A stretch of 64,000 bases of DNA, taken from assembly GCA_035547915.1 (NCBI GenBank), contig DASZTS010000141.1, forward strand, positions 32,559-96,558, written 5' to 3'. The stretch is from DASSFG01 sp035547915. Lineage in GTDB: Bacteria; Planctomycetota; Planctomycetia; Pirellulales; JAICIG01. Below, one piece after another: positions 36,349 to 45,133 of this stretch (position 1 is the first letter of the stretch; the number at the start of each line of letters is the position of its first letter). Below the pieces are notes generated by a model. It ran no database searches. It worked only from the letters and a program-made list of their open reading frames with translations, and had not been told where the DNA came from. Both the position numbers and the translations under genes were made by a program.

Positions 36349-36876
36349 ATGACGAGAATAGGCTCTTTCATGGCGCCGATTGCCGTCTGCGCCGCGTGTT
36401 CGACCGCGTCGGCAATCTGGGGAGTCTCCGATACGGGAACGTGGCCGGAGAGCTGGCCCAAGGCGCTCGAGCCGTTGCGGAAGAAATCGAGCTCGATTCG
36501 GGGCAGCGAAGCGGACCTGACCATCCACCACATGCCGTTCAGCGATCGAGAAGAGTTCGAGGCGGCCTGGCCGCATCTGTTGAAGGTCAAGACGAAGGGC
36601 GCTCCGATCATCCTCGTCCGCAGCCCGGGCACACATTGGCACTTTGGTCGGACGAAGGCCGGCGTGCTGGTCCACTGTCCTCCCGGCGGCGTGGAGCCGC
36701 GCGAGGCGTCTGGGCCGCTCCCGGGCTTCGAGGGTGTAAGGGAGCAATGGATGGAGACGATCTACATCGAGCTGGTCGTCGACGGCCGGATCGTCGACCT
36801 GAACCGCATTCCGTTGCCCGCCGACACGCCGATCATCGACGAACGGTTTTCGGCACCTCAGAAACAGGATAAGTGA
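36349..36876 (+). CDS. Exported hypothetical protein
   Basis: This is a 175-residue protein with a probable signal peptide (MTRIGSFMAPIAVCAACSTA). The mature domain contains strand-rich segments (GAPIILVRSPGTHWHFGRTK, then METIYIELVVDGRIVDLNRI). The ATG follows AGGAGA at a good distance, about 35 bases after repeat copy D. No family was recognised. It converges with the HEAT-repeat gene. Confidence 0.7.
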   Translation: MTRIGSFMAPIAVCAACSTASAIWGVSDTGTWPESWPKALEPLRKKSSSIRGSEADLTIHHMPFSDREEFEAAWPHLLKVKTKGAPIILVRSPGTHWHFGRTKAGVLVHCPPGGVEPREASGPLPGFEGVREQWMETIYIELVVDGRIVDLNRIPLPADTPIIDERFSAPQKQDK

Positions 36877-36966
36877 GCGACCGGCGTGCCACACCGGCGG
36901 CGTTGGCGGTGCGCGTCGAGTCGCCGCGATGTGAACGAGCCTTGCCGCCGTCGAATCCCGCCTGTC

Positions 36967-38247
36967 TCACTCCGACGGTCCGCTCGGAACATCGTGCGTG
37001 ATGCGCACCAACGCCTTCAAGGCATGATTGCGGAGAGTCTCCCAGTCGCGATCGGCATTCTGCGGCACGGGGGCGGCCCAGACCCTCAGCGCGGGCACCG
37101 CCCCGCGGGCGGCCGGGCCAATCGATCGTAAGACGTCCATCGCCGAGGCGAGGTGTTCGTCCTTCACGCGAACACTGTCGACATCGATCAGTTGTACCAA
37201 GGCTGGTACGGCGTCGGCGGCTTTCGGCCCCAAGCGGCGCAGAGCCGGCATCATCTCGTTGAACCCTCCCCAGCCGGCGTAGAATTGAGAGTCTTGGAAT
37301 ACGATCGAAGCCGCGTCGATCAAGGCCGGTCCCACCGTGTCGAGATTGTTCTCTTCGCGGGCCAACGCCAGGGCTACGTGGCCGGCCATCTGATCGATAT
37401 TGTGACGGAGTCGGTAGTGCATGAGGTCGTCGCGCACCAGCCGCCGCAAACCTTCGGTAACTTCCGGCGAGGCGGGGGCACTCTTGATGAGTGCGCCACC
37501 CGCCGTACGGCGTACCTCCCACCGGTCATCGGCGAGCGCTCGCAGGAACAATGGTTGTAGTTCCGTCCCACCTTGCCACGATCTTGCCAGGCCGAAGACG
37601 ACGGCCCGTCGCATGTCGAAATCGTCGCTGTCGGCCAGGCATTCGAAGAGAGGTCCGAGCCGATCTTGCGTCGCGGCGAGCGTCGCCAACGCGCCGGCCG
37701 CTGCGACACGGACGTGTTGAAGATCGTCCCTCGTCGCCTGTTCCAGCGCTTCGATGGCGGCTTCCGTCGCCACGCCCACGGTTTGCAGGGCATCGGCCGC
37801 GTTTTGGCGCATCGCCGGATTGCCGCTGCCCAGGATTTTGACGAGAACCGGGACCGATGCCGCTCCGATCTTCGCCAGCGACTGCATGGCTTGGGCCCTG
37901 ACCCTATTGTCCTCGGTATCCAGCACCCGATCGAGGGCCGCGACGACTTCGTGCTCATAACCCTTCTGGCCGAATGCCCGTAGCGCCTCGATCGCTTCGA
38001 GCTGCCTCTTGGGCTGAAGTTCGGTGAGGAGTTGCCATTCCCACTCGTGGAAACTGCGTCCGTCATAGCGCAAGTCTTCTTTCGAGACACGCCGCGAGTT
38101 GTCGCGAGGTGCGTCCTGGCGTGCCGGTGGTGCTTGGGCGTGAGCGGCTCCGACCATGACTCCCACGACGAGCGACCCGCAGAAGGTGGCCAGACCGTTC
38201 TGCCGCAGTCCGCGGCTTTCGGGCCGACGATAGGGTACGACGGACAT
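36967..38247 (-). CDS. Exported HEAT-repeat protein
   Basis: This is a 426-residue protein with a signal peptide (about residues 15-39, ending in AAHAQA). At least seven HEAT-like helical repeats follow, each with the A-L-xx-I/L-G pattern, for example AMQSLAKIGAASVPVLVKIL, then AADALQTVGVATEAAIEALE. Such solenoids are protein-binding scaffolds and are frequent among exported planctomycete proteins. The partner is unknown. An ATG at 38247 is supported because the in-frame upstream part is not signal-like. Confidence 0.85.
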   Translation of the reverse strand: MSVVPYRRPESRGLRQNGLATFCGSLVVGVMVGAAHAQAPPARQDAPRDNSRRVSKEDLRYDGRSFHEWEWQLLTELQPKRQLEAIEALRAFGQKGYEHEVVAALDRVLDTEDNRVRAQAMQSLAKIGAASVPVLVKILGSGNPAMRQNAADALQTVGVATEAAIEALEQATRDDLQHVRVAAAGALATLAATQDRLGPLFECLADSDDFDMRRAVVFGLARSWQGGTELQPLFLRALADDRWEVRRTAGGALIKSAPASPEVTEGLRRLVRDDLMHYRLRHNIDQMAGHVALALAREENNLDTVGPALIDAASIVFQDSQFYAGWGGFNEMMPALRRLGPKAADAVPALVQLIDVDSVRVKDEHLASAMDVLRSIGPAARGAVPALRVWAAPVPQNADRDWETLRNHALKALVRITHDVPSGPSE

Positions 38248-38333
38248 GGCGATGCTCGTGGATTGGTTCAACGGCGCGGGGCGGGAAGCACCGGCAGACG
38301 CAATTGTCGGCGGCGCGCCAATCGACGTCAAAT

Positions 38334-38363
38334 CGTGCCACCACGTGCCACCACGTGCCACCC
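38334..38363. repeat. Three tandem copies of a 10-bp unit
   Basis: The unit CGTGCCACCA is repeated three times, with the last copy ending in CCC. It lies between the HEAT-repeat gene start and the end of the MFS gene, upstream of the HEAT gene. It may be a protein-binding site or simple slippage; nothing decides between them. Confidence 0.6.
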
Positions 38364-38380
38364 CATCTGATAAGGAGTAT

Positions 38381-39775
38381 TCAGAGGGGCCGTTCGCTGT
38401 CGATCCATAACCAGCAACTGGCGGCTACGAGATACTCGGCGGCCAGCAGGATGAACACGGCGTTCCAGCCGGCCGTGGTGATCTCGGCGCCGCCGCTGAA
38501 CATGGCCAGAAAGACCCCGATCAGCGGGCCCGCGGCGAAATTGCCAAGCGAGCCCGCCGTGTTGACGCAGGCAAAGACCGTGGCGGCACTGTGGCCCGAG
38601 ACGTCGCTCACGGTGCCCCATTCGGCCGGTTGTTCCCAATCGCCAAAAAATTTCACGGCGAAGAACAGGCAGGAGACGGCAAGCGCGCCCTCCGCGCCGA
38701 GGCAGGTGAGCACCAGCACGGCTGCGAGCAACTTGCCGGCCAGGCCGACGGAGCTCCTGGCCCAACGCCGCGAGCCCGTGCGACGGATCAGGTAGGTCTG
38801 GAGCGAGCCGCTCGCCAGCCCGCCGAGTGCCCCGCCGATCAGCGGCAGCGCCGACATCCAGCCCGCGGCCAGCGCATCGAGACCCTTTTCGCTGCGCAGA
38901 TAGAGAGGCACCCAGTTGACGAACAACACGTCGGCCAGGTTGCTGGCGAACGACCTCAACAACAGTAATTGAACCGTGCGACTGCGGGCCAGGCTGGGCC
39001 AGTCGAGTCGTGCATGGGCCGCCTGTGCCGCCGTGGGATCGCCAGCCGTCACGAGGGCTGCCTCTTCGGCGTTGGCCCACGGGTGCTCGCACGGCGTGTT
39101 GCGAAACAAGAAAAAGAAGGCGGCGGCCACGGCCACGCCCAGCAAGGCAAAGATGCCCACCGACCAGCGCCAAGGCAGTCCCAGCCAGCCCGTTAAGACG
39201 GTGCCGAACAGGAAGAACGACGCGGCCCCTCCACTGCGCCCGAAGAACGTGGCGATCAGCCCCTGGGCGGAGGTGCGTGTGGCGAGCGGGAACCAGTTCT
39301 TCGAGGCCTTACTCAGCGCCGGGTAACAGCCAGCCTGGGCGAAGCCAAACACGACGCGGGCGACGGCCATCGACGATACCGTTCGGGCCCAGGCAAAGCC
39401 GCCCAGCGCCAGCGACCAGACCAGGATGCTCGCCGCCAGCAGCCCGTGAACGCCGAACCAGTCGCACAACATGCCGGCCGGAATCTGCCCGGCGCCGTAA
39501 CTGACGCCGAACAGCCCGTCGAGCCAACCGAGTGTGACCGAGTCCCAGCCGAACTCGTCTTGCACGTCCTTCTTGATGAAGCCCCAGGCGTAGCGTTGCA
39601 GGTACAACACGAACGAAACGGCAGACGACAGGACGAGCACGAGCCGCCGCACGCTCGTCGCCGGGCCAGCCGACGCTGTCAGAGCGGCCGGTTCTGCGAG
39701 CCCGGGTGCCGCGTACGGGTTCGGATCTGGCGAGGAATAAGTCGTCTTCTCACCCCAAAAATCGCGCGAGGACAT
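38381..39775 (-). CDS. MFS transporter (anion:cation symporter-like)
   Basis: This is a 464-residue major facilitator with about 12 membrane helices. After a polar N-terminal tail of about 40 residues comes FVLYLQRYAWGFIKKDVQDE and then FGVSYGAGQIPAGMLCDWFG, the motif-A-like segment. The second half starts near residue 245. It resembles the ACS family of organic-anion symporters. The start overlaps the dimethylformamidase-like gene by 26 bases, and the cassette suggests uptake of the substrate handled by those enzymes. The exact substrate is unknown. Confidence 0.9.
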   Translation of the reverse strand: MSSRDFWGEKTTYSSPDPNPYAAPGLAEPAALTASAGPATSVRRLVLVLSSAVSFVLYLQRYAWGFIKKDVQDEFGWDSVTLGWLDGLFGVSYGAGQIPAGMLCDWFGVHGLLAASILVWSLALGGFAWARTVSSMAVARVVFGFAQAGCYPALSKASKNWFPLATRTSAQGLIATFFGRSGGAASFFLFGTVLTGWLGLPWRWSVGIFALLGVAVAAAFFFLFRNTPCEHPWANAEEAALVTAGDPTAAQAAHARLDWPSLARSRTVQLLLLRSFASNLADVLFVNWVPLYLRSEKGLDALAAGWMSALPLIGGALGGLASGSLQTYLIRRTGSRRWARSSVGLAGKLLAAVLVLTCLGAEGALAVSCLFFAVKFFGDWEQPAEWGTVSDVSGHSAATVFACVNTAGSLGNFAAGPLIGVFLAMFSGGAEITTAGWNAVFILLAAEYLVAASCWLWIDSERPL

Positions 39776-41330
39776 TGGCCGTGATCTTCGCTACGGGATC
39801 GTCGACGAGCAGGCTGCTCGTCCAACCGATCGAACCGACCGAAAACACTTCGCCGCCGCTGGGCGTGTCGTAATAGACGATGTCGGCGCCCCCATCGTCG
39901 CGATTCGTCCCTCGGGCGAGCCGTTTGATGTTTGCCGGCGAGGAGGGCGAGATCTTGTCGGTCTCGTGCGCGCTGGCACCGCCCGGGCAGCGACCATGCA
40001 GGCTGCGCAGGCCGAACAGGTCGTCGCGCCGCAGGCCGGTGCCGGCGAACGCCCAATGGTCGGCCTCGATCGTACGGTACGGAGCGCCGGTCATCGCGCC
40101 GGCCTCGGTGAACACCACACCCAACAAGTTCGCTTCCGATTCGACGAGCAGATGAAACCGGCTCTCCAACCGGCGGCGGTTGATCTCGCGCTGGTCGCCG
40201 TTGCGGCAGATCATCGTCGCCTCGTCGACGAACTCGACGGCACAGTTCAGGCCATTGCCCCCCAGGTAAACGAGCCTGCCCCCTTCGTCGTTCACCCAGT
40301 GCCGGAGCCGATCGTACATCTTGCGCGACCAATATTCGGGATGCGTCGAGAGCACGAGCACGCGGTAGTCGGTCAGATCGAATTGGTCGAAGTGCAACTG
40401 GGTCTCAGCGTAAAAGTCGTACGCGAACCCCTCGCCTTCGAGCCAGGCCAGCAGCCGCCATTCGGCCGGTGCCAGGTGACAGGCGGCCCGGCCTTCGATG
40501 GTGTCGGACGGCCGTTCGCCGAGGGCGATCGAATTGATCGGTTCGGGCCGATCGAACGAGAGCGGGTGGTACTCGTCGGTGTCGTAGTGCAAGTGCTCGG
40601 GGTCGGTGTAGCGTTTCAGCTCCTGCCGCGAGTTGACGGTCGGCGTGGGCGGGAAGCGATCGGCGTGGATGTAATTGCTGCGTCCGCCGAAACTGTTGTA
40701 GGCGTTCCAGGTGATGTTCGAGGCCAGCACGGCGAGCTTGTGTCGCGGTCGCGCCGGCGCGACGATCCAGGGAAAGGCGAAGTGCCGACCCGAGGCCGTG
40801 CGAGCGTGGAAGTAATACAATCCGCCGGGCTCGGGCGCCGTGACGAACTGGCGGTGGACCTTGATATTGTAACCCTGCTTGTTCCAGCCGACGCCCGTCT
40901 GCGTGTAGTCGCCATCGGGCGTGATCTGCATCGTCGCGCGGGGGCCGTGCTCGTCGTGCCACCCCAGGCTGCGCACGAACTCCGCTTCGCGACCGTAGCG
41001 CCACAGTTCGAGCTTATACGCTTCCACCGCGTGGACACGAAATTCGCCGTCGTCGCCCGCTTTGACCCATTTCGGCCAGACGTAGCCGAGCAGGCCGTCG
41101 GAGAGCAAGCGAAAGTGGTGAATGCCCGCGGGCCCGACTTCGAGTTGGCTGCGCTTCGAGCCGTAGCCCGGCTTGCACAGCGTCACGTCGTAGCGACCGG
41201 GCGGGAGATCGGCATAGACGGCGCCGGTGGCCCGCGAGCGGGTCTCCACCGACCGGCCGTCCCGCACAAACTCGAGCAACACGTCGGGCAAGGCCACGTA
41301 CCGCTCGTCGCTCACATAGCCAATCAGCAT
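39750..41330 (-). CDS. N,N-dimethylformamidase beta-subunit-like protein
   Basis: This is a 526-residue soluble protein. Residues 1-90 form a beta-rich carboxypeptidase-regulatory-like or Ig-like domain (LPPGRYDVTLCKPGYGSKRS). From about residue 190 on it resembles the large subunit of N,N-dimethylformamidase: LASNITWNAYNSFGGRSNYI, VLVLSTHPEYWSRKMYDRLR, LVYLGGNGLNC and SVGSIGWTSSLLVDDPVAKI. The family has mostly uncharacterised members and a glutamine-amidotransferase-like core. No small subunit gene is nearby. The ATG at 41330 follows GGAAG. It sits between the MFS and SelA-like genes as one operon. Confidence 0.82.
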   Translation of the reverse strand: MLIGYVSDERYVALPDVLLEFVRDGRSVETRSRATGAVYADLPPGRYDVTLCKPGYGSKRSQLEVGPAGIHHFRLLSDGLLGYVWPKWVKAGDDGEFRVHAVEAYKLELWRYGREAEFVRSLGWHDEHGPRATMQITPDGDYTQTGVGWNKQGYNIKVHRQFVTAPEPGGLYYFHARTASGRHFAFPWIVAPARPRHKLAVLASNITWNAYNSFGGRSNYIHADRFPPTPTVNSRQELKRYTDPEHLHYDTDEYHPLSFDRPEPINSIALGERPSDTIEGRAACHLAPAEWRLLAWLEGEGFAYDFYAETQLHFDQFDLTDYRVLVLSTHPEYWSRKMYDRLRHWVNDEGGRLVYLGGNGLNCAVEFVDEATMICRNGDQREINRRRLESRFHLLVESEANLLGVVFTEAGAMTGAPYRTIEADHWAFAGTGLRRDDLFGLRSLHGRCPGGASAHETDKISPSSPANIKRLARGTNRDDGGADIVYYDTPSGGEVFSVGSIGWTSSLLVDDPVAKITANVLARFLG

Positions 41331-41392
41331 TTTTAATCTTCCCGCGTTGTTTCCGACCGTGTTTTTTGAGCGGGTATTTGTCTATGGGGAGC

Positions 41393-42604
41393 CTATCCGA
41401 GAGCCGGCTGTAACTCGTCACGAAGTCGAGCCGCCAGCGCGGCGGTGCGTGCGTCGTCGAGGTGCAAGGGGTTGATGATGAGTCTCGACTCGCTCAGTTG
41501 GCCGTGCCCCACGTAACAGGGTGGCGAGCCGCGCCGCAAGCGCCGGCAGACTTCGAGCGCCGACCGCCCTAGTGCGCGTTCGTCTACAAGGATCTCCAAC
41601 AGGGGCGGCGGCCCGTCTTCACCCCGCTCGACGAGCGACGTCTGCGCCACGCAGCCCACGAGCGCGGCGGCGATGTTGCGCAGATGTTCCGTCTGCCGAA
41701 CGCGTTCGCGCTCATATTCGCCGGCGGTGAACAGATCGAGCGCGGTGAGCAAGGCCACGATCTGTTCCTTCGACACCTTGAAGCCGCGGCCGAGCCCGTG
41801 CCGGGGCATGCCCGCGAGTTTTGCCTTGTCGATCAGTTCGGGCGGCGGATCCCACAACTCGAAATGATCGTCCATGTCGAGCATCTGGAGCGCGGCGGCG
41901 GCGATCAGGTCGCGCCGTCCGCAGAGGATGCCGGTGGCCTGGGGTCCGCGGATCGCCTTGCCGCCGCTGAAAGCAACCAGGTCGGCGCCGGTGGCGATCA
42001 GATTCTTGAGGTGCGACCGCGGCGGCAGTTCACCCGCCGCGTCGACCAACACCGGCAGGCCGTGGGCATGGGCCGTTGCGACGAGTGTCTTGAGATCGGG
42101 CCGCGCATGGGGCGCATGGACGTATAACACGCCGGCCGTCTGCGGGCCGAACGCGGCTTCGTACTCCCACGTTTCGGCGCGGCGCACACCGGCGTTGGCC
42201 ACGATCTCGTGGTAGCCGACCTCGACCAGCGCGGCGCCGGCGGCGCGGACGGCATGGTCGTAGCCGTTGCGATGCTCGCGGGCTACGACAAATTCGTGTG
42301 GAAACGAACCGGCGGCGTGGGGCAGCCGTTCGATGCGGCGCAGATCGTATCCCGCCAGAATGGCCGCCGTGCCCAGCGTCAACGCGGCGGCCGCGCCGGA
42401 CGTCACAAGCCCCGCTTCGGCGCCGGTCGCGGCCGCGATGCGGCGTGAGGCGGCGGCTTGCACCTGCTCCAGCGGCGCCGATTCGGCGGCCGCGGCGCAG
42501 AAGGCGTCGAGCACGGCCCGCGGCATCGGTGCTCCGCCCAACCGGGTGACGGAGCCCGAAGCGTTGATGATCGGCTCGATGCCGAGTTTTTCGTAGACTC
42601 CCAC
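41393..42604 (-). CDS. SelA-like PLP-dependent enzyme
   Basis: This is a fold-type I PLP enzyme of the SelA/DgaE-like group, about 403 residues. It has IEPIINASGSVTRLGGAPMP near the start, VDAAGELPPRSHLKNLIATG, and the Schiff-base Lys in DLVAFSGGKAIRGPQATGIL. Members besides selenocysteine synthase act as ammonia-lyases or aldolases on amino sugars. Because it is next to a transporter and an amidase-like gene, a catabolic role is more likely than tRNA(Sec) work. A GTG at 42604 was chosen as the start, where the family usually begins; the frame is open further up to 42754. Confidence 0.8.
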   Translation of the reverse strand: MGVYEKLGIEPIINASGSVTRLGGAPMPRAVLDAFCAAAAESAPLEQVQAAASRRIAAATGAEAGLVTSGAAAALTLGTAAILAGYDLRRIERLPHAAGSFPHEFVVAREHRNGYDHAVRAAGAALVEVGYHEIVANAGVRRAETWEYEAAFGPQTAGVLYVHAPHARPDLKTLVATAHAHGLPVLVDAAGELPPRSHLKNLIATGADLVAFSGGKAIRGPQATGILCGRRDLIAAAALQMLDMDDHFELWDPPPELIDKAKLAGMPRHGLGRGFKVSKEQIVALLTALDLFTAGEYERERVRQTEHLRNIAAALVGCVAQTSLVERGEDGPPPLLEILVDERALGRSALEVCRRLRRGSPPCYVGHGQLSESRLIINPLHLDDARTAALAARLRDELQPALG

Positions 42605-42827
42605 GTAGCTCGCCGGCGCTGAAGGTTGTGTCGAACGATCGGACCGCGCCGCCCGCGGACTAAAAGAGCAGACCCCGCGCGATTCCGCAAGCGGCCACGG
42701 GATGTGGTCGTGGGCTATTCCTGCGTTGCCTGATCTTGAGTGGTCGCGAGGCAACCAAATTCAAGGCGTTTCCGGCCAAGTCGCCGACCGGGGTCACGAC
42801 CGAGATCGGCAATGCTCGCAGGGTGAA

Positions 42828-43346
42828 TTAGTTGGTGACAACGATCACGCCCAGCATCGGTTTTTTATCGGCGGCGCCCGCTTCCGAATCCGGGTCGCCA
42901 CCGAACAGAATACCATTCGCGCCCGTGACCTGCGTTAGCTTGATCGTGATGATGGTAGTTTGGCCGGGCAGCACCGGGCCGGTAGTGCGCGCCCGTATCG
43001 GGTCGAAACCTACAAAGTTCCCATCAATCAGTTTGAGCGGATTGGGCGTCGTTGTGACCGTCCACAACACGTTTTGTTCCGCCGCGGCATGCTCGAAGAC
43101 GACACCGAGATCGGACACACCTTCGACGGTGAATTTGACGGTGTCACCGACCTTTGCATTAATCTTTAAGCGATTCGCCGAAGTGTTCAGTGTTGCTTGT
43201 GCCGGCGAGAAACTTCCGTTGTACTCCCAGACAGTGGCACCGTTATGGAGCATACCGACAACGTTATGGATGACCTGTGCCGCTGCCACATTTGCGATTC
43301 CGCAGAGGGCGCAGACGATCGCCACAACAGTTACCATCGAGCGCAT
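42828..43346 (-). CDS. Exported hypothetical protein, possible cupredoxin-like fold
   Basis: This is a 172-residue protein with a signal peptide (MRSMVTVVAIVCALCGIANV). The mature part has a beta-sandwich look (INAKVGDTVKFTVEGVSDLG, then VLPGQTTIITIKLTQVTGAN) reminiscent of cupredoxins, but the usual Cys and His/Met ligand set was not found. The ATG at 43346 is divergent from the second DUF1501 gene across a 346-bp gap. Confidence 0.72.
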   Translation of the reverse strand: MRSMVTVVAIVCALCGIANVAAAQVIHNVVGMLHNGATVWEYNGSFSPAQATLNTSANRLKINAKVGDTVKFTVEGVSDLGVVFEHAAAEQNVLWTVTTTPNPLKLIDGNFVGFDPIRARTTGPVLPGQTTIITIKLTQVTGANGILFGGDPDSEAGAADKKPMLGVIVVTN

Positions 43347-43692
43347 AACAAAGGCCCTTTCGTCGAAGTAGAAGAAAACAGCAAGATCGCTGCACCAAGG
43401 AAAATTCCAGGCGGGTCAGAGTCGTCCTGGCCGCCATAGGCTGCGCGGAACCGGCGTTGGCAGTTTCGGCATCGCATCGTGGTCGACGTGCTCGCCCCGC
43501 CCGACCATTAGACCGCGCCAGAGCGGCCGGGCAAGACTCCGGTTCTTGTTCTCCCTCCACGCGACGAGGGTCGAATGCGCTCGGAAAGATGGAGTCGAAG
43601 GGGCGACGCGGCTAGAATCGGTATCGCTCGAAACACTCAGGAATGACGGTCGGATTCACACGGTTAGCACAACCTTCCACGGGAGCGGTTGT
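43347..43692. promoter_or_regulatory. Divergent intergenic region
   Basis: The 346 bases between the exported beta-sandwich gene (minus) and the second DUF1501 gene (plus) must hold promoters for both. No clear -35/-10 pair was picked out. A frame open across most of it on the plus strand is non-coding in composition. Confidence 0.35.
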
Positions 43693-45096
43693 ATGAACGA
43701 TTTCCAGTTAAACCGGCGGCAAGCTCTCATTGCGAGCGGTCTGGGCGTGCTGAGTCTTGGCATGCCGGGAGTCGTGATGGGCAGCGACAAGGTCGATGCC
43801 TCGGGCCAGGCGGTCGCCGCTGAAAAATCCTGCATCTTTGTCTTGCTCTGCGGCGGACCGAGTCATGTCGACACCTGGGATATGAAGCCCAACGCGCCGC
43901 TCGATTATCGCGGACCGTACCAACCCATCTCCACCCGTGTGCCGGGCATGCTCCTCAACGAGATGCACACGGAACTGGCGAAGGTGACCGACCACTTCAC
44001 GCTGATCAATTCGATGTCCCATCCGGGCGCGATCAGCAATCACTTCGACGCGATGCACAACCTGCTTAGCGGCCAATCGACGAAGCGCGTGCAGGAGGGG
44101 GTTCCGGACGACCAACCCTATGTGGGTTCGTTCGTCGCCAAGAGTAAACCCAGCAAGCGCAATTTCGTCTCCAACGCCTGGCTCATCAAATGCGTGGGAC
44201 CGCCCGTGTTCTGCGCGCCCAACGTGGGCATCGGCGGCTACCTCGGCTCGGCCTACGCGCCCGTGTTCGTCGGCGCGGCCGACAACCATCCGGCGATGGA
44301 TGGCTTCCAACCGCCGCAGATCTACGACCCCTACGACGAGGAACGATTCGGCGGGCGCAAGCTGTTGCTCCGCGGGTTAGAGTCGGGCAGGTTCGATCAG
44401 GTGCGAAACGTCAAAGACTGGTCCGACCTGCGCGAGAAGACCTATGACGCCATGACGCGCGCCGAAGGGCGACAGGCGTTCGAAATGCACCGCGAGCCGA
44501 CGCACGTTCGCGAACGTTACGGCATGCATCCGCTCGGGCAGAACCTGCTGCTCGCTCGGCGCATGGTCGAATCGGGCGTGCGCTTCGTTACCGTCAACGG
44601 CTGGACCGGACAGGCCGAGCATGATAAGAACGGCCCGCCGAGCAGCAGTTGGGACATGCACGGCGGGAACATGGGCATGGGCAACGCCTTCGGCGACGGC
44701 TCTTACGGGATGGGGTTCTGTTTGCCGCGCCTGGATCAGGCGCTCGCCGCGCTGCTTTCCGACCTCAAGGAACGCGGCATGCTCGCCAACACGCTCGTCG
44801 TCGTCACCGGCGAGTTCGGTCGCACTCCCTACGTCCTGAAACAGGACCCTCCCGGCCGCCAGCACTGGCCGCAGTGTTTTTCCGCGATCCTGGCCGGAGC
44901 GGGCATCGCCGGAGGGAGAGTGTACGGCAGGTCCAATAAGAACGGCGAGTATCCGACCAGTAACCCCGTCCGCCCCGAGGAACTGGCTGCGACCATCTAC
45001 CACGCCCTCGACATCCCGATCAACAGCCCGCAAGACGCAAACGGTGTCACGCGTATGTTGACCACGGGGCAACCGATCAGGGAATTGTTCGGGTAG
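43693..45096 (+). CDS. DUF1501 protein, second copy
   Basis: This is a 467-residue DUF1501 protein with a twin-arginine signal (NRRQALIASGLGVLSLGMPG). Motifs include LLCGGPSHVDTWDMKP, MSHPGAISNHFDAMHNLLSG, SSSWDMHGGNMGMGNAFG, VTGEFGRTPYVLK and RQHWPQCFSAILAGAGIAGG. The ATG at 43693 is preceded by GGAG. Unlike the first copy, it has no DUF1553 partner immediately upstream, so it may stand alone. The proposed enzymatic role of the family is not established. Confidence 0.95.
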   Translation: MNDFQLNRRQALIASGLGVLSLGMPGVVMGSDKVDASGQAVAAEKSCIFVLLCGGPSHVDTWDMKPNAPLDYRGPYQPISTRVPGMLLNEMHTELAKVTDHFTLINSMSHPGAISNHFDAMHNLLSGQSTKRVQEGVPDDQPYVGSFVAKSKPSKRNFVSNAWLIKCVGPPVFCAPNVGIGGYLGSAYAPVFVGAADNHPAMDGFQPPQIYDPYDEERFGGRKLLLRGLESGRFDQVRNVKDWSDLREKTYDAMTRAEGRQAFEMHREPTHVRERYGMHPLGQNLLLARRMVESGVRFVTVNGWTGQAEHDKNGPPSSSWDMHGGNMGMGNAFGDGSYGMGFCLPRLDQALAALLSDLKERGMLANTLVVVTGEFGRTPYVLKQDPPGRQHWPQCFSAILAGAGIAGGRVYGRSNKNGEYPTSNPVRPEELAATIYHALDIPINSPQDANGVTRMLTTGQPIRELFG

Positions 45097-45133
45097 GCGC
45101 TCGACGGCCAGCGTCGATCAGGAGCAGGTCGGC

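Noticed and set aside
39966..41336. Plus-strand frame opposite the dimethylformamidase-like gene
   Set aside because: Shadow with Arg/Gly/His-rich composition; the minus strand has the family motifs.
41393..42604. Selenocysteine synthase for selenoprotein synthesis
   Set aside because: No selB, selD or tRNA(Sec) is present here, and the transporter/amidase neighbourhood fits a catabolic relative.
42828..43346. Blue copper protein
   Set aside because: The fold pattern is suggestive, but the expected His-Cys-His-Met ligand set is not visible.
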